NCBI GenBank assembly: GCA_020726505.1
Contig: JAHLEZ010000020.1
Span: 992,001-1,056,000, forward strand
Length of the DNA stretch: 64,000 bases
Source: Leptodontidium sp. MPI-SDFR-AT-0119
Taxonomy: Eukaryota; Ascomycota; Leotiomycetes; Helotiales; Leptodontidiaceae
Reading direction: 5' to 3'
The translations under genes were made by a program, and so were the position numbers. The notes beneath the pieces are model-generated. The model made no database searches. It saw only the letters and a program-made list of their open reading frames with translations, and was not told the origin of the DNA. Of this stretch, positions 42,196 through 52,340 are shown piece after piece. How positions within the stretch are numbered: the first letter of the stretch is position 1; each line of letters opens with the position of its first letter.

Positions 42196-44974
42196 TTAGC
42201 CATCTTCAGCACTTTGGATTGATAATACAACATCCTCTTGCTCAGCCTTCCATGCATCTAAAGCTATGCAGGATGAAATGTAATGTGGATGATCAAGTCC
42301 TAAGACACGTTTCCCAAATCGTACACATTCTTCCATAAGTCTTACAGCTTCGGTTTCTTTGCCGTTTCCTTTCCACGTAAACGCTAGGTTGGCCATGCTG
42401 GACAGCGTGTCTGGATGGTCCACTCCGAGCTTCGTCTTGCTCGTCTCCATCACTTGCACCAACAGCTCTTCAGCAGCGTCCCACCGGCCTTGATTCCGGT
42501 ACGTCGACGCTAGGTTGGCCATGCTAGACAGCGTAGAAGGATGGTCGGCGCCGAGTTTCTTCTTGCGAGTCTCCATCACGTGCACCTCCAGCTCTTCAGC
42601 AGCGTCCCACCGGCCTTGGTTCCTGTACGTCGATGCCAGGTTGGCCATGCTCATCAGCGTGGAAGGGTGGTCCACTCCGAGCTTCGTCTTGCTCATCTCC
42701 ATGACTTGCACAAACAGCTCTTCAGCAGCGTCCCACCGGCCTTGATCCAAGAACGTCGCCGCTAGGTTGGCTATGCTGGTCAGCGTGTGTGGATGGTCGG
42801 CGCCGAGTTTCTTCTTGGTCGTCTCCATCACTTGCACAAACAGCTCTTCAGCAGCGTCCCACCGGCCTTGATTCCGGTACGTCGACGCTAGGTTGGCCAT
42901 GCTGATTAGCGTAGAAGGATGGTTGGCGCCGAGTTTCTTCTTGGTCGTCTCCATCACTTGCATCTCCAGCTTTTTAGCATCATCCCACCGGCCTTGGTTC
43001 CTGTACGTCGATGCCAGGTTGGCCATGCTCATCAGCGTGGAAGGGTGGTCCACTCCGAGCTTCGTCTTGCTCGTCTCCATGACTTGCACAAACAGCTTTT
43101 CAGCATCATCCCACCGGCCTTGGTTCCTGTACGTCGATGCCAGGTTGGCCATGCTCGTCAGCGTGGAAGGGTGGTCCGCTCCGAGCTTCGTCTTGCTTGT
43201 CTCCATCACTTGCACAAACAGCTTTTCGGCAGCGTCCCACCGGCCATTCAGGTTATATGCCAAGCCCACCATTCCCATCCCATCTAGAGTATCACTGTGC
43301 TCATCACCGAGAATCTTCTTTCGAACTTTCATTGCGTGAACTGACATGTTCTCCGCCTCTACGCCTTTTCCCATTCTCCATGCGTACCATGCTGCTTTAT
43401 ATAGTACTGAAGCCCAGTCTGTTAAAGAGTCTGATTCCTTTGGCTTCTGTGATGCTGCCGATTGCGCGTGTGGGAAAAGTGCCTGACAACTTTCCCAGTT
43501 CTCAAAGTCTCCCGTCGGAAGCTCTGCGTCAAGATTCTTGAGAAACGCATGTTTCCACTGCTCTTGCTGCTTATTAGCTTTCAGCCACTCTCGCGTGGCT
43601 AGTTGCACTAGCCCATGCATTTCGAAGGTCGTGCCGTCCATACTCATAGAGATGAATGAATAATTTCGTAAGGCCAAGAGATCGTTTTCAAACCCGTCAT
43701 TCACGCTAGACCGTGATCCCCTATCTTCATCGTCATCACTATACTCAACGTCGATATCAGGACGGGTGTCATCGTTCTTCTTTTCCTGGTTGTGCTGCGA
43801 CTGCTCGGCTCGACTTCGAAGTAGAGCCTCGGGGATTCCTTGCCGGTCAAAAAAGCTCATAAGCGACAATAAATCAGCAGCTGTTGGCCGTATTTCACGG
43901 ATGTGCTCGAAAGATATCTGCCATGTAATGATGATGGAGTTTTTCGCCTCCTGATCGCGACGGAGCTGTTCGCCATCGCAATTAAGGAGGCTAGTTTTCT
44001 TAGAATCGCTCTTTCGAAAGTCCTGGAGATATCGTCCAACGGAATAGCGCGGTACCCTTTGGGAGACATATGCAGCAGCCTGAACAATGGCGAGAGGCAT
44101 ATACTCGAGGACCGCAGCGAGCTCTTCGACATCGTCGGCATCGTCATGCCATCCTAGCTTCTTCTCAAAGAGGGCCAGCCCATCTTCCCTACTCATTGGA
44201 TCAACTGTAATGATGTCGCGCGGTTCAACTACCTTCAGAGCAGCGATTTTGGTTCGTGTTGTTATGAGAATCGATCCGTGCGGACACTGCGGCAGGTATG
44301 ATATGAGCGACCGTGTGTTCCCGCTCTCTATGCCGCTTGTTTGCCCATCCTGCCCGGTCCTTCGAGCCTCGACGAGGAAGCTAGCATCATCCACATTATC
44401 AAGTATAAGAACCCACTTCCCCTTCTTATCATCGCGCAGCCAGTCGCGCACGAGCTGGAAGATATCGGCTTGTGGATTCTTTCGTCCAGAGATCTTCACG
44501 CAGTTTGCAATATCTCGAAAGCTCTGCTCAAACCGGGCAGCATTGCTTGCGTGGACCCAGAACACCCATGTCTCCGGCAAGCGGTCTCGAGTTCGATAGG
44601 CGTATTCGATGGCGAGTTGCGACTTGCTTCAAAACAGTCAGCAATCTATATTAACAAAAGCGTTTGCGCTTACCCGACGCCGCCCAAGCCAACGAGCGCG
44701 GTCCGAGATCCTAAGACAGCGCATTTCTGGTGAATCTGATCAAGTATCCCTCGCTCGACGAAGTCTGTGTCGCGACTGAAGGGTATGACGATCGACGGGT
44801 TCAGTGGAGTCTCTGGTCGTTCTGCGGGTGGGGACGTCGTTAGCGCGGGGTCAGCTTGGACCTTTGCGACTTACCAGGAGGGGCATGGTGATGGAACTGA
44901 GTATTGACGAGACCGTTGAATATTCCACCTTGGAGGCCGGAGTTGGCGGGACCAAAAGATATCGCGGATGCCAT
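42196..44974 (-). CDS. NLR (STAND) protein: amyloid-type motif, NB-ARC, TPR repeats
   Basis: Three exons fit by phase: 44974-44875, 44821-44674 and 44626-42196, giving 892 residues. Introns of 53 and 47 bp are confirmed because splicing rebuilds the P-loop VGLGGVGKSQLA. Domains in order: residues 3-27 AISFGPANSGLQGG...NGLVNTQF, a prion-like signalling motif; PFSRDTDFVERG linker; NB-ARC with P-loop (~75-85), WVLILDNVDD Walker B (~153) and ITTRT sensor (~205); a winged-helix region; an acidic insert; then seven near-identical 42-residue TPRs of the GRWDxAExLxVQVMET...SMANLASTYRNQ type between two degenerate ones (about residues 500-870). Such proteins sense non-self or pathogen cues through the repeats and trigger cell death. 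It is transcribed away from the effector at 45156, whose C-terminus carries the same motif. Confidence 0.9.
42365..43250 (-). repeat. 126-bp tandem repeats encoding TPRs
   Basis: Seven 126-bp units, highly similar at DNA level, encode the 42-residue TPRs. The same words (CAGGTTGGCCATGCTCATCA, ACCGGCCTTG) recur each 126 bp. Differences cluster at a few codons (for example residues 9-14 of the unit: LFVQ/LEMQ/LEVH/LLVQ, SKTK/TKKK/RKKK). Confidence 0.9.
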
Positions 44975-45155
44975 TACAGCAGAGGATTTGCGACGAAGTG
45001 GTAGTAGCAGCTGCTTGTCTCGATGTCGTTGGCCATTCTTCAGCCGCAACGACTTGTGGCTACCTCCAATCAGAATACTCGGCGCTTCCAACACCTCAGC
45101 CTCAGCTCAGGTTTAGATCTTCGTTGACCTCTGCTCCTCTTATCAACAAACACAA
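44975..45155. promoter_or_regulatory. Bidirectional promoter of the NLR/effector pair
   Basis: Only 181 bp separate the two start codons, which face away from each other. Both genes must use this interval, which favours coordinated expression. No individual element can be named with confidence. Confidence 0.6.
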
Positions 45156-46040
45156 ATGGCTGATCCTCTCAGCATTGGTGCGAGTGTCGTCAGTATTATT
45201 GTACCGGCCTTGCACGGCACACGACTACTACTGGGAGATCTGCAGCAGCTCAACGATGCACCTAGAACCATCAAACGTCTGACTGATGACGTCCACTCAG
45301 TTCATACAACACTGGAATTGCTCCAAGGAGTAGAAGACGGAGATTGGAAGTCACTTGGCCAAAACGTAGCGGGGCAGTCAAAGGCGACAATCAGCAGCTA
45401 CACGCAAGCTTGCGACCTTTTCAGAGCCGATCTACAGAAGTGGACGAGACACTCAGAAGATGGAAAGCTAACTTGGGTGGACCGAGTAAATGTGGGATTC
45501 TTCAAGAAAGACCAAGCCAAGGCCATGTCAGAGCAGCTTCAAAGCTGTAAGCTTGCCATTAATCTTATCGTTGGTGTTGCAACCTTGTAAGTAGTTCTGG
45601 TTCTGCCTTTTTTGTTACAGGACTGACCTTCCAGCAGGTATAGTTCTGTCCGTAATAGTCATGTCACGGAGGAGATAAAGAAAACGATATCTACAAAACA
45701 GGATGAAGTTAATAATGCCATTGCTACGGCAGATCGACAGCTGGTATTGTTAGAGAACAAGCTGGAAGAGCTGAACCTCAGCAGCGATGATGACAACGCG
45801 ACTGGATCCAGTCAAGGCAAAGCTGAGGTATTGCGACAACTTGAGGAGGAACTAGAAGGGGCGAAAGCGTCGCAGAAGCTACTGAATGAGCTACTGTCCA
45901 AGTCTCAGGAAGAAGCTATTACGAAAGCCGCGGGGAACCAGACCGATTCGATTACAGTGAGCTTCGGTGCTCAGAACTCGGGCTTTCAAGCTGGGAACAT
46001 CAACGGGGGAGTTAGTGGAATAAATTTTGGAGGAAAGTAA
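45156..46040 (+). CDS. HeLo-like-domain effector with C-terminal amyloid-type motif
   Basis: Two exons fit by phase (45156-45586 and 45638-46040; 51-bp intron GTAAGT...CAG), giving 277 residues. The N-terminal ~190 residues are helical and match the fungal HeLo-like N-terminal domain of STAND proteins. They begin MADPLSIGASVVSIIVPALH, where the hydrophobic first helix is the expected membrane-inserting element, and later include GFFKKDQAKAMSEQLQSCK and EEIKKTISTKQ. A coiled coil of about 60 residues follows, then a C-terminal tail ITVSFGAQNSGFQAGN...NGGVSGINFGG. The tail repeats the NLR N-terminal motif (SFG--NSG-Q-G--NG-V). The predicted role is a cell-death execution protein: amyloid seeding by the NLR folds the tail and drives the HeLo-like domain into the membrane. 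No start or frame problem. Confidence 0.85.
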
Positions 46041-47139
46041 GCGACCCCAGATCTACTTTTGCCTGGTTCTGACACGCAATCAATGTTGTGAGGGAGTAAC
46101 TTTGGGTGTAAGAACCTCTTCCGGCTTCGCCTATTTGCGTATATGCCCCTCCTTGTGTTGACTTGTTGCTCTTGATCGATCTGCTCCTCATTCTCTCTTG
46201 CAGGTTTCTGTTCTGCCCCACCTTGCTGCAACTTAGCTCTTCTCCGATCGTCATGCCTTTCCATTCCCCCTTCACCCAAATCGGTGTCCTCCGGTTATCA
46301 GGCTCCATGCTCCCTTGACTCCTCGTCTCTGGGCCTTTATATCCAATTCTTCGCTGTACGCATCTCGTAATTGTCGCAGATCATCTCGAACTTTTCGAAG
46401 AATCCTACAGCTGTTAGGCTTCCGTAGCATAAGTATAGCACGCTGCAGAGATGCTATGGGCAAGCCCATCCAAGGCTTGTTGCACCATATTCAATAGGAC
46501 CGGGTTGAAACGGAGCATGTCAGGGATCTGAGGGAGAAACTCGTGTATAAAGCCAACCCAACCCAGCACCGATGTCTTTGGTGATCTTGATATGTTTGTG
46601 CAGTAGGACGCAACCGCGACGGAGTTGTGCCAGTGCGACGACCAAGTTCTCGTCGACTTCGCCGATCTTGTCGCTCGTAGTTGAGGAAATGGTTCAGATC
46701 GGTTGGTAAGAAGAATTAGGGATTATAGACAAAATCAGAATTCGTTTGGAAGGTATCGCAGAGTGCCATTGCGTTCTTGGGGGTTTGGTTTATCTTGGAA
46801 ATCGATCAGACCATCTGCAAGGGCGTCGTGGAACTGGGATGAATTCAGATTTAGCCGCCGCCGAACTCATGCTACTTACAGTGTTATCTTGCAGCTAATT
46901 AAATAGCAGACATCCGCGGGACTCGCTCCACAATTTCAGCATGTGTTGTTGTACTGCTCCCTTACCTGCTTCTGGGAAGACGGCTTGTGGTAGTGGAGGG
47001 TAGATTGTAAGACGTCCTAGACGGGGTGAGACAGCGCGCGAAATGCCTCGTTGGAAGAATCCATTGGTGTCGGTTATGTATTTGACTGTCGATGTTGACG
47101 TGAAGCGTAATGATGTCGGAAGGGAGGCTGTACGTAAGG
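46041..47139. other. No gene seen inside the right part of the unit
   Basis: About 1.1 kb downstream of the effector with only short frames on both strands (for example 46012-46308 minus, 46703-46906 plus). It may be decayed sequence; no recognisable domain or second motif copy is found. Confidence 0.4.
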
Positions 47140-47281
47140 GGGTTGACAGTGGGTCTCGTCCACCCTAAACCCTGCCTTCACATTTGAGGAAATTTATGGA
47201 GAATTTTCTAGAATTCTAGACTGATGATTGGAAGGATAACCTTATTACCTTACAAGGGTGGACGAGACCCACTGTCCACCC
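47140..47281. repeat. MITE-like hairpin of ~142 bp
   Basis: The ends are inverted repeats of about 22 bp perfect (GACAGTGGGTCTCGTCCACC at 47145) that extend imperfectly to ~31 bp. The centre is AT-rich (GAATTTTCTAGAATTCTAGA). No coding capacity. It lies inside the right part of the NLR unit. Confidence 0.8.
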
Positions 47282-47389
47282 CTTCCGTACCTGCTGAATA
47301 CCTTGCTGATGACTAATAATAACCAGGCAACCACCTGAACAGCTTTTTCTGCCCGGTGATTACATAAGCGAGCCGACAGCGTAAATAAT

Positions 47390-47830
47390 GTGGGGTGTGT
47401 GGGCTGCTCCCCACCAAGATCGCCTTTCGCTTCGATCCGAGGTACCGACCCGCGTTGTGATCTTGCATGAATCTGCATGCCACAGCCGCCACAACGCTGT
47501 TGACGATCTCCTGCATAGCGGGGAGGCCTAAGAACTCGGCTCAGACCCTTCTATATATTTTAGAGGTGGTACAAGCTCGGTGGTGCAGCTGTAGGAGAAG
47601 AATTCTGTTCCGCTATAAAAGGAGACTCTTTGCAAATCAGGCGTGAGGGCGACGACGCGAACGTGATTTTTCAGTCGGAAGGATCTAGGGTGTCGGGAGT
47701 GGCTACGGAATATAACTGACAGAGAATAATAAGACATGTTACGGTGTGTACGGATTTTAAGATGCTTGAAGTCAATGTACCTATCATTTTTTCCGGCACG
47801 TAGGGTTTTCCGGCACGCAGGGATGGACGT
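47390..47830 (-). repeat. Right long inverted repeat
   Basis: Inverted partner of 41463-41915. The minus-strand frame 47528-47737 across it (VRVVALTPDLQRVSFYSG) seems to be the better preserved remnant of whatever the repeat once encoded. Confidence 0.75.
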
Positions 47831-48046
47831 TAACTTAGAGAATCAATATTTAAAGATGACCTTGGGCTTCTATGTAGATATAGCTAAATTACCTGGTCCA
47901 AATCCATCCTTTAGCAAGATATTAAGCATCTAATCCTGTCCTCCCTTCGTCTCTCCTTTCATCTCTCCTCAATGGCGTCTCCTCGTTAATTCTTCCTTCT
48001 ATATCCCATCTTTCTATAGCTTCTCCTCGGGGATGGACGTTAAGAT

Positions 48047-48361
48047 TTATCCAACTTCCTTGTTCCGACAATGGCGATATTCGACATGCGCATTTAAAGA
48101 ATCCAGACCCTTTACTGTAGTACCACAGCGAAAGTAAGGGCATTCAAGAATCTCACTTGATTCATCTGGTCTATGCATTTGATTGTAATGTTTTCTAGCT
48201 TCCTTCCAGGTTAAGAATTTCTTATCTTCGCAGCCACGCATTTTGCATTCAAATAGCGGGGGAGGGCTGTCTCGGATCTTCTGCTTCCTCGATTTCTTGA
48301 CCCCGGAGGGATTTAGAAGAGTTCGAAACCAAGTGGCCTTTCTCAATTGCTTGGAGTGCAT
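48047..48361 (-). CDS. C2H2-type zinc-finger protein fragment
   Basis: A 104-residue frame contains two Cys/His clusters: FECKMRGCEDKKFLTWKEAR with HYNQMH, and LECPYFRCG with LNAHVEYRHC. Each has C-x(4)-C followed by H-x(4)-H, a divergent C2H2 arrangement seen in fungal DNA-binding proteins. The N-terminus is basic. No partner exons were found, and the gene starts a few bases from a solitary end of the ACGTCCATCCC repeat family (48040), so it may be a fragment. Confidence 0.45.
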   Translation of the reverse strand: MHSKQLRKATWFRTLLNPSGVKKSRKQKIRDSPPPLFECKMRGCEDKKFLTWKEARKHYNQMHRPDESSEILECPYFRCGTTVKGLDSLNAHVEYRHCRNKEVG

Positions 48362-49291
48362 CTTTGAATCTTGTAAAAAATCGTACTAGAAGAGAATTTA
48401 AATTTTAAGGACCTTTGGACTTTTTAAATAGAGCTGCTCTTAAAGTACAGTATGATAGATAGAGAGCCAAATTTGGTTCATAGCAATTTTGACTCTTTTG
48501 TTCCTAGGGCTAAAACTTTGGATCCTCATATAGTAAAGTATATACACAGTACATGCGGGAGACAAACAAAATTGGCTGACACGGTACCATGTAGGAGCAA
48601 GTAATGGCAAAGAAGCATCGCAGCCAAACCTCGCTCCCAAAGAAGAAGTTGCTTATAGCCTTGCAGTTTGCTTTGAAAAGTCAACGATATACAGCAAAAC
48701 CGGTACCTTGGAGTATAACTGGTAGGGGTTGTACAGCCACAAGCATCTGGAATTGGAGCCCACTTAAAAGAGTTAACTAAAGGAATTAGCGACGCGCAAT
48801 TCGCCTTTTACTGTACGTTAGGGGCGATAGAAATAATGCGAAGGTTATTGATAGTCTTTATATTTCGGCTCAAGAATCAGGACTTCTTGAAACCGACGTC
48901 AGGGAAACGAGCTTGGTAAGCGCAGGGTTGATAAGCCCCCAACACGACCATTCAGCCTCAGGGCCGGTCCGCGCCGCACATCTTTCGATCTAACAAGAAA
49001 TTTTACCATGCTAGCTCAACAGTCACTTCCAGACAATCTTGATGGCTTTTGGGGGCAGGGGACGCCTCCTATTCTGGCTCCCACACCTGCCACAGTGTTC
49101 ACCCACCTCAGCCCCCACGTCTGTGATGACCATCACTTCAATTTGGGGTATGCTCACAGTAAATAGTCCATCCATTATCTGCTCTTCCCTCTCCTTTCAC
49201 AGGGTTCATTCCTTCCCTTTTCTGCCCCATCCGCGCATATTTCACTCCTTCCCTCTCGAATGGTCTCGTCATTCATATCCGCATTCTTGTC
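48362..49291. other. Intergenic, no convincing gene
   Basis: No supportable gene. Contains the promoter of the ferric reductase that starts at 49292; no iron-regulatory GATA-type pair could be singled out with confidence. Confidence 0.4.
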
Positions 49292-51028
49292 ATGGACACC
49301 GTTGAAATATATGCAATCTGCATTGGCAGCATCTTTGCCATATTCTTCGTCCTTACCTTTCGTCCATACATCTGGCAATTTGCAGAATATGTCGTTCTCT
49401 TCCTCTGCAAGGCCCTGACCTATCCCCGGATCCTCGACCGTCACTCATTACTTGGGCCATGGATGCCAGCAGGTCTCATTGTGCAGACAGCATATATCTC
49501 CGCTAATGTCTGCTGCCTCGAGTTTTGGAAGTTGACTGCCACGAAGGTAGGCCTCCGCGCCGCGAATCTGGCCTTGGTCAATATGATGCCGCTCTTCCTT
49601 GGAACTCATCTTAGCTTCCTTGCAGATCGATTTGGTGTCTCCCTGAAGACGTTTCGGATGGTTCATCGATCGACAGGAGTAATGTCGTTCGCCCTTGTGC
49701 TCTGCCACGTCCTTGTCGTGGCCGCTCGTGGAGCTGGGACTTTCTCTTCAAGCGTGCCAGAGAGCCTCTATGGACTGATCGTAATGTTTCTGATCCCCTA
49801 ATAAATCACAATACAAACGACTAACACTCACAGGGTGGTTCATCCTTGTGTTTGCTCCTCCTCCTCTCGATACCTATCGTCCGCCGCCCGTCGTACGAGT
49901 TGTTCCTCCGTATTCATCAAAGTCTGGCTCTACTTGTGATGTACTCCACCTTGCGGCATCTCATGCTCACATCCAAGTTTCCTTGGTTGTTCGTATATAT
50001 TTTTGCTGGTATATGCGCAGCCCTATTCGTCTTTCAACTGGGTACCGCTGTCTTTCGGAACAAGGCCTGGGGCCATTCTTTTTCGCAAGCCTACATCACT
50101 CGCGTTAACGATACCGTCAGGATTCGGATCGTGGCGTCTCGGCCGGTAGAGGTTAAAGCAGGTCAGTACATCAACATTTGGATCCCCTACGTCAGCTGGT
50201 ACATCCTGCAGAGTCATCCCTTTGTAGTGACCAATTGGGTCGAGGGCAAGCAAGGCACTCTGGACCTCTTCATCCAACCACGGAGAGGCTTTACGCGTGA
50301 TCTATTCAGACACGGGACCACCGATGAGCGAGACATCATACCCCGTCTTGTGTTATTCAGCGGACCACACGGCATCAGCATACCAGTCGTGAAGTACGAG
50401 ACCGTTCTCATGGTCGCGACTGGCTTCGGCATTGCTGCGCTATTGTCATACCTCCGCAAACTGATCCATGGCTATCAAACTTGCAAAACTCGCACAAGAC
50501 GAGTTCATTTGGTGTGGCAACTTCAAAGTCTTGGTAGAATCCTTTTTTCAACGCATGATAGGAGCTAACGACCTTAGACATTGGCTTGGCTGGGGAGTCC
50601 CTCTGGAAAGACGCTGTGGACGAAGTTACTCTAGACGACAGTTATGTGAGTAAAGCAGCTTCTCGAACGCTTACCCAACTGAACTTGGTATAGTTCCTCA
50701 GTATCTCGATTTACGTGGATTCTCCGGGTGTGTTCAAAGCGCCCTTTGGCAAGCGTGCAAGTATCTATCCAGGTACGGCGGATATTGAACGGATCCTGCA
50801 AGACGAGGTGACGGGGACCTATATTCAGAAACTGCACGTAGCGCCAGAGGAACGAGGCAAGATACTTGTTATGGGTAAAGACATCCATCCTACTTCATTG
50901 CAGTTAAGTAGATACTGATACCTGTAGTTTCCGGGACCGGCGAGCTCCGAGATCAGCTTCGGGCTCTTGTTCGTCCGCACCTAGATCATGGAGTTCAATT
51001 ACAGGAGCTGGAATTCCAACCGGAGTAA
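49292..51028 (+). CDS. Ferric/metalloreductase, membrane (FRE family), copy 2
   Basis: Five exons fit by phase: 49292-49780, 49834-50533, 50578-50645, 50694-50874 and 50928-51028 (introns 53, 44, 48 and 53 bp), giving 512 residues. Haem-ligand His pairs lie in VHRSTGVMSFALVLCHV and IHQSLALLVMYSTLRHL. FAD-binding HPFVVTNW, NAD(P)H-binding VATGFGIAALLSYL and the C-terminal VSGTGELRDQLRALV...LEFQPE are all present. The order and intron positions parallel copy 1 (34170-35882) but the sequences are clearly diverged, so duplication is not recent. Both start only 15-20 residues before the first transmembrane segment. Plasma-membrane reduction of Fe(III) or Cu(II) is the expected role. Confidence 0.88.
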
Positions 51029-51885
51029 CTAATGAATGATTTATAGTTGTGTGGGGACTATTTACTTGGATTGCTGCCGATAACTATGTCGGCGATGTCA
51101 CTCGAGCATCTCTTATTTGTGATTAGGTCCCTTCTTAAACCATGTGATATATCAGAATTTGCAGCATACACTCTTGGGCTTCGACTGGAAGGACGAGGAT
51201 CTGAATGGATGATGCACAGTTTACTGCTCGCTGATGTTTACGTTATACTGTAGACATGTCTAAACCTTCTATTAGTTCCTAGCTTTGCATTGTATCCTTC
51301 TCAAATGACATGGTTGAGAGATGAAATGTTCAGGCCATCTCAAACATTATACAGCGCTGAGTGTTTATACAGCTTGTGGGAGTTCTAGAGACATGCAACG
51401 CTTACCACCTTTGAACTCTAAGGAAATTTGAGCTTGATGACCGTTGTGTCTTCGGGGCACCAGTGACATGATATGCCTCTCTGGATCATGCGAAGCTCCC
51501 ACACTACGGTATCTGATGGTGCAGCACCGTACGTGTTACGGCGCGGTAAAAACGACGCAAATTGTAAGAGGGGCTCCGATGCCGGTGAGTCATTGCCCTT
51601 TTGTTATTGACGGCTGCGATCTCGAAATCCACCCCATACCCCTCACTTGATCGCTTAGAGGGTACATAACTCACCCTACTCGCAGACGGCGAGGCCACTA
51701 TAAAATGGTACAGTAGAATAGGGATCCCTATCGCTTGGATTTGAAATGGACAGAGTCAGAGAGTTAGGGTTTGATCCTGTACTATAGCTGCTGGGCTGTT
51801 ACGACTTTGGATTCTCCTCCCTCTCGCCTGCTCCTAACAAACTCAGGATAAATCACCAATGAATAAGTTAACTACAAGATAATTA
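51029..51885. other. No gene seen
   Basis: The 3' flank of the ferric reductase. A 28-bp stretch at 51149-51176 (ATCAGAATTTGCAGCATACA) recurs at 52068-52095 beside a small transposon. Short frames here have no recognisable content. Confidence 0.4.
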
Positions 51886-52065
51886 ACGTCCGTCCCTGCA
51901 TAGCGAGAAACTGTTGGATCCCAGATCACATGTGGCTGCCTACTAGGCAGCTACGGTCTCTTGTCTATATAAGAATACCTAGACAGCCAGCTTCTACAAT
52001 CAAGCATGCTACTATCACTTCTTCTTCCGATCTCCAACTGTTTCTCGCTACGTAGGGACGGACGT
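51886..52065. mobile_element. 180-bp MITE with TA target duplication
   Basis: The ends are inverted repeats of about 32 bp (ACGTCCGTCCCTGCATAGCG... and complement), each flanked by TA (51884-51885 and 52066-52067). No coding capacity. The first 14 bp match the ends of the NLR unit (ACGTCC(A/G)TCCCTGC), so the same transposase may once have mobilised both. Confidence 0.85.
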
Positions 52066-52340
52066 TATCAGAATTTGCAGCATCCACTCTTTCTAGCATA
52101 AGATGACACAGTAGATTATGTCTCCCTACCACCTGTATCATAAATGGGCAAATTTAGATAGCTAGGGTTTGATCCTGGGACTTTGAACTTTTAACAAATA
52201 AGATAACTTAACCATTTATATTATTTGACATACTAAGCTGTATATTGATCCTAGATAATGTTGTACTCCGTCTCTGTTTTCAATAGAAAGTATCATAAGC
52301 TAGCTCTGCCCTCGTGGATTCATGCATTTGTTCTCGCTCC
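52066..52340. other. No gene seen
   Basis: Short AT-rich flank between the MITE and the secreted-protein gene. Confidence 0.4.

Larger units (their letters stand above)
41463..47830. mobile_element. 6.4-kb inverted-repeat-bounded unit carrying the NLR/effector pair
   Basis: The unit begins ACGTCCATCCCTGCGTGC at 41463 and ends with its reverse complement at 47830; TA lies directly outside on both sides (41461-41462 and 47831-47832). The outermost ~53 bp are identical and ~95 bp are close to identical. Weaker inverted similarity continues to about 41915 and 47390. Inside lie the NLR (minus) and the HeLo-like effector (plus). No transposase is seen inside. Similar ends occur at 51886-52065 (a complete 180-bp element), 54321 and 48040, so the ends belong to a repeat family. 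Two readings are possible: a single large non-autonomous transposon, or two inverted copies of one repeat that happen to flank the gene pair. Confidence 0.6.

Noticed and set aside
42515..43339. Long plus-strand open frames opposite the NLR repeats
   Set aside because: They repeat with the same 126-bp period and are antisense shadows of the TPR array; no independent features.
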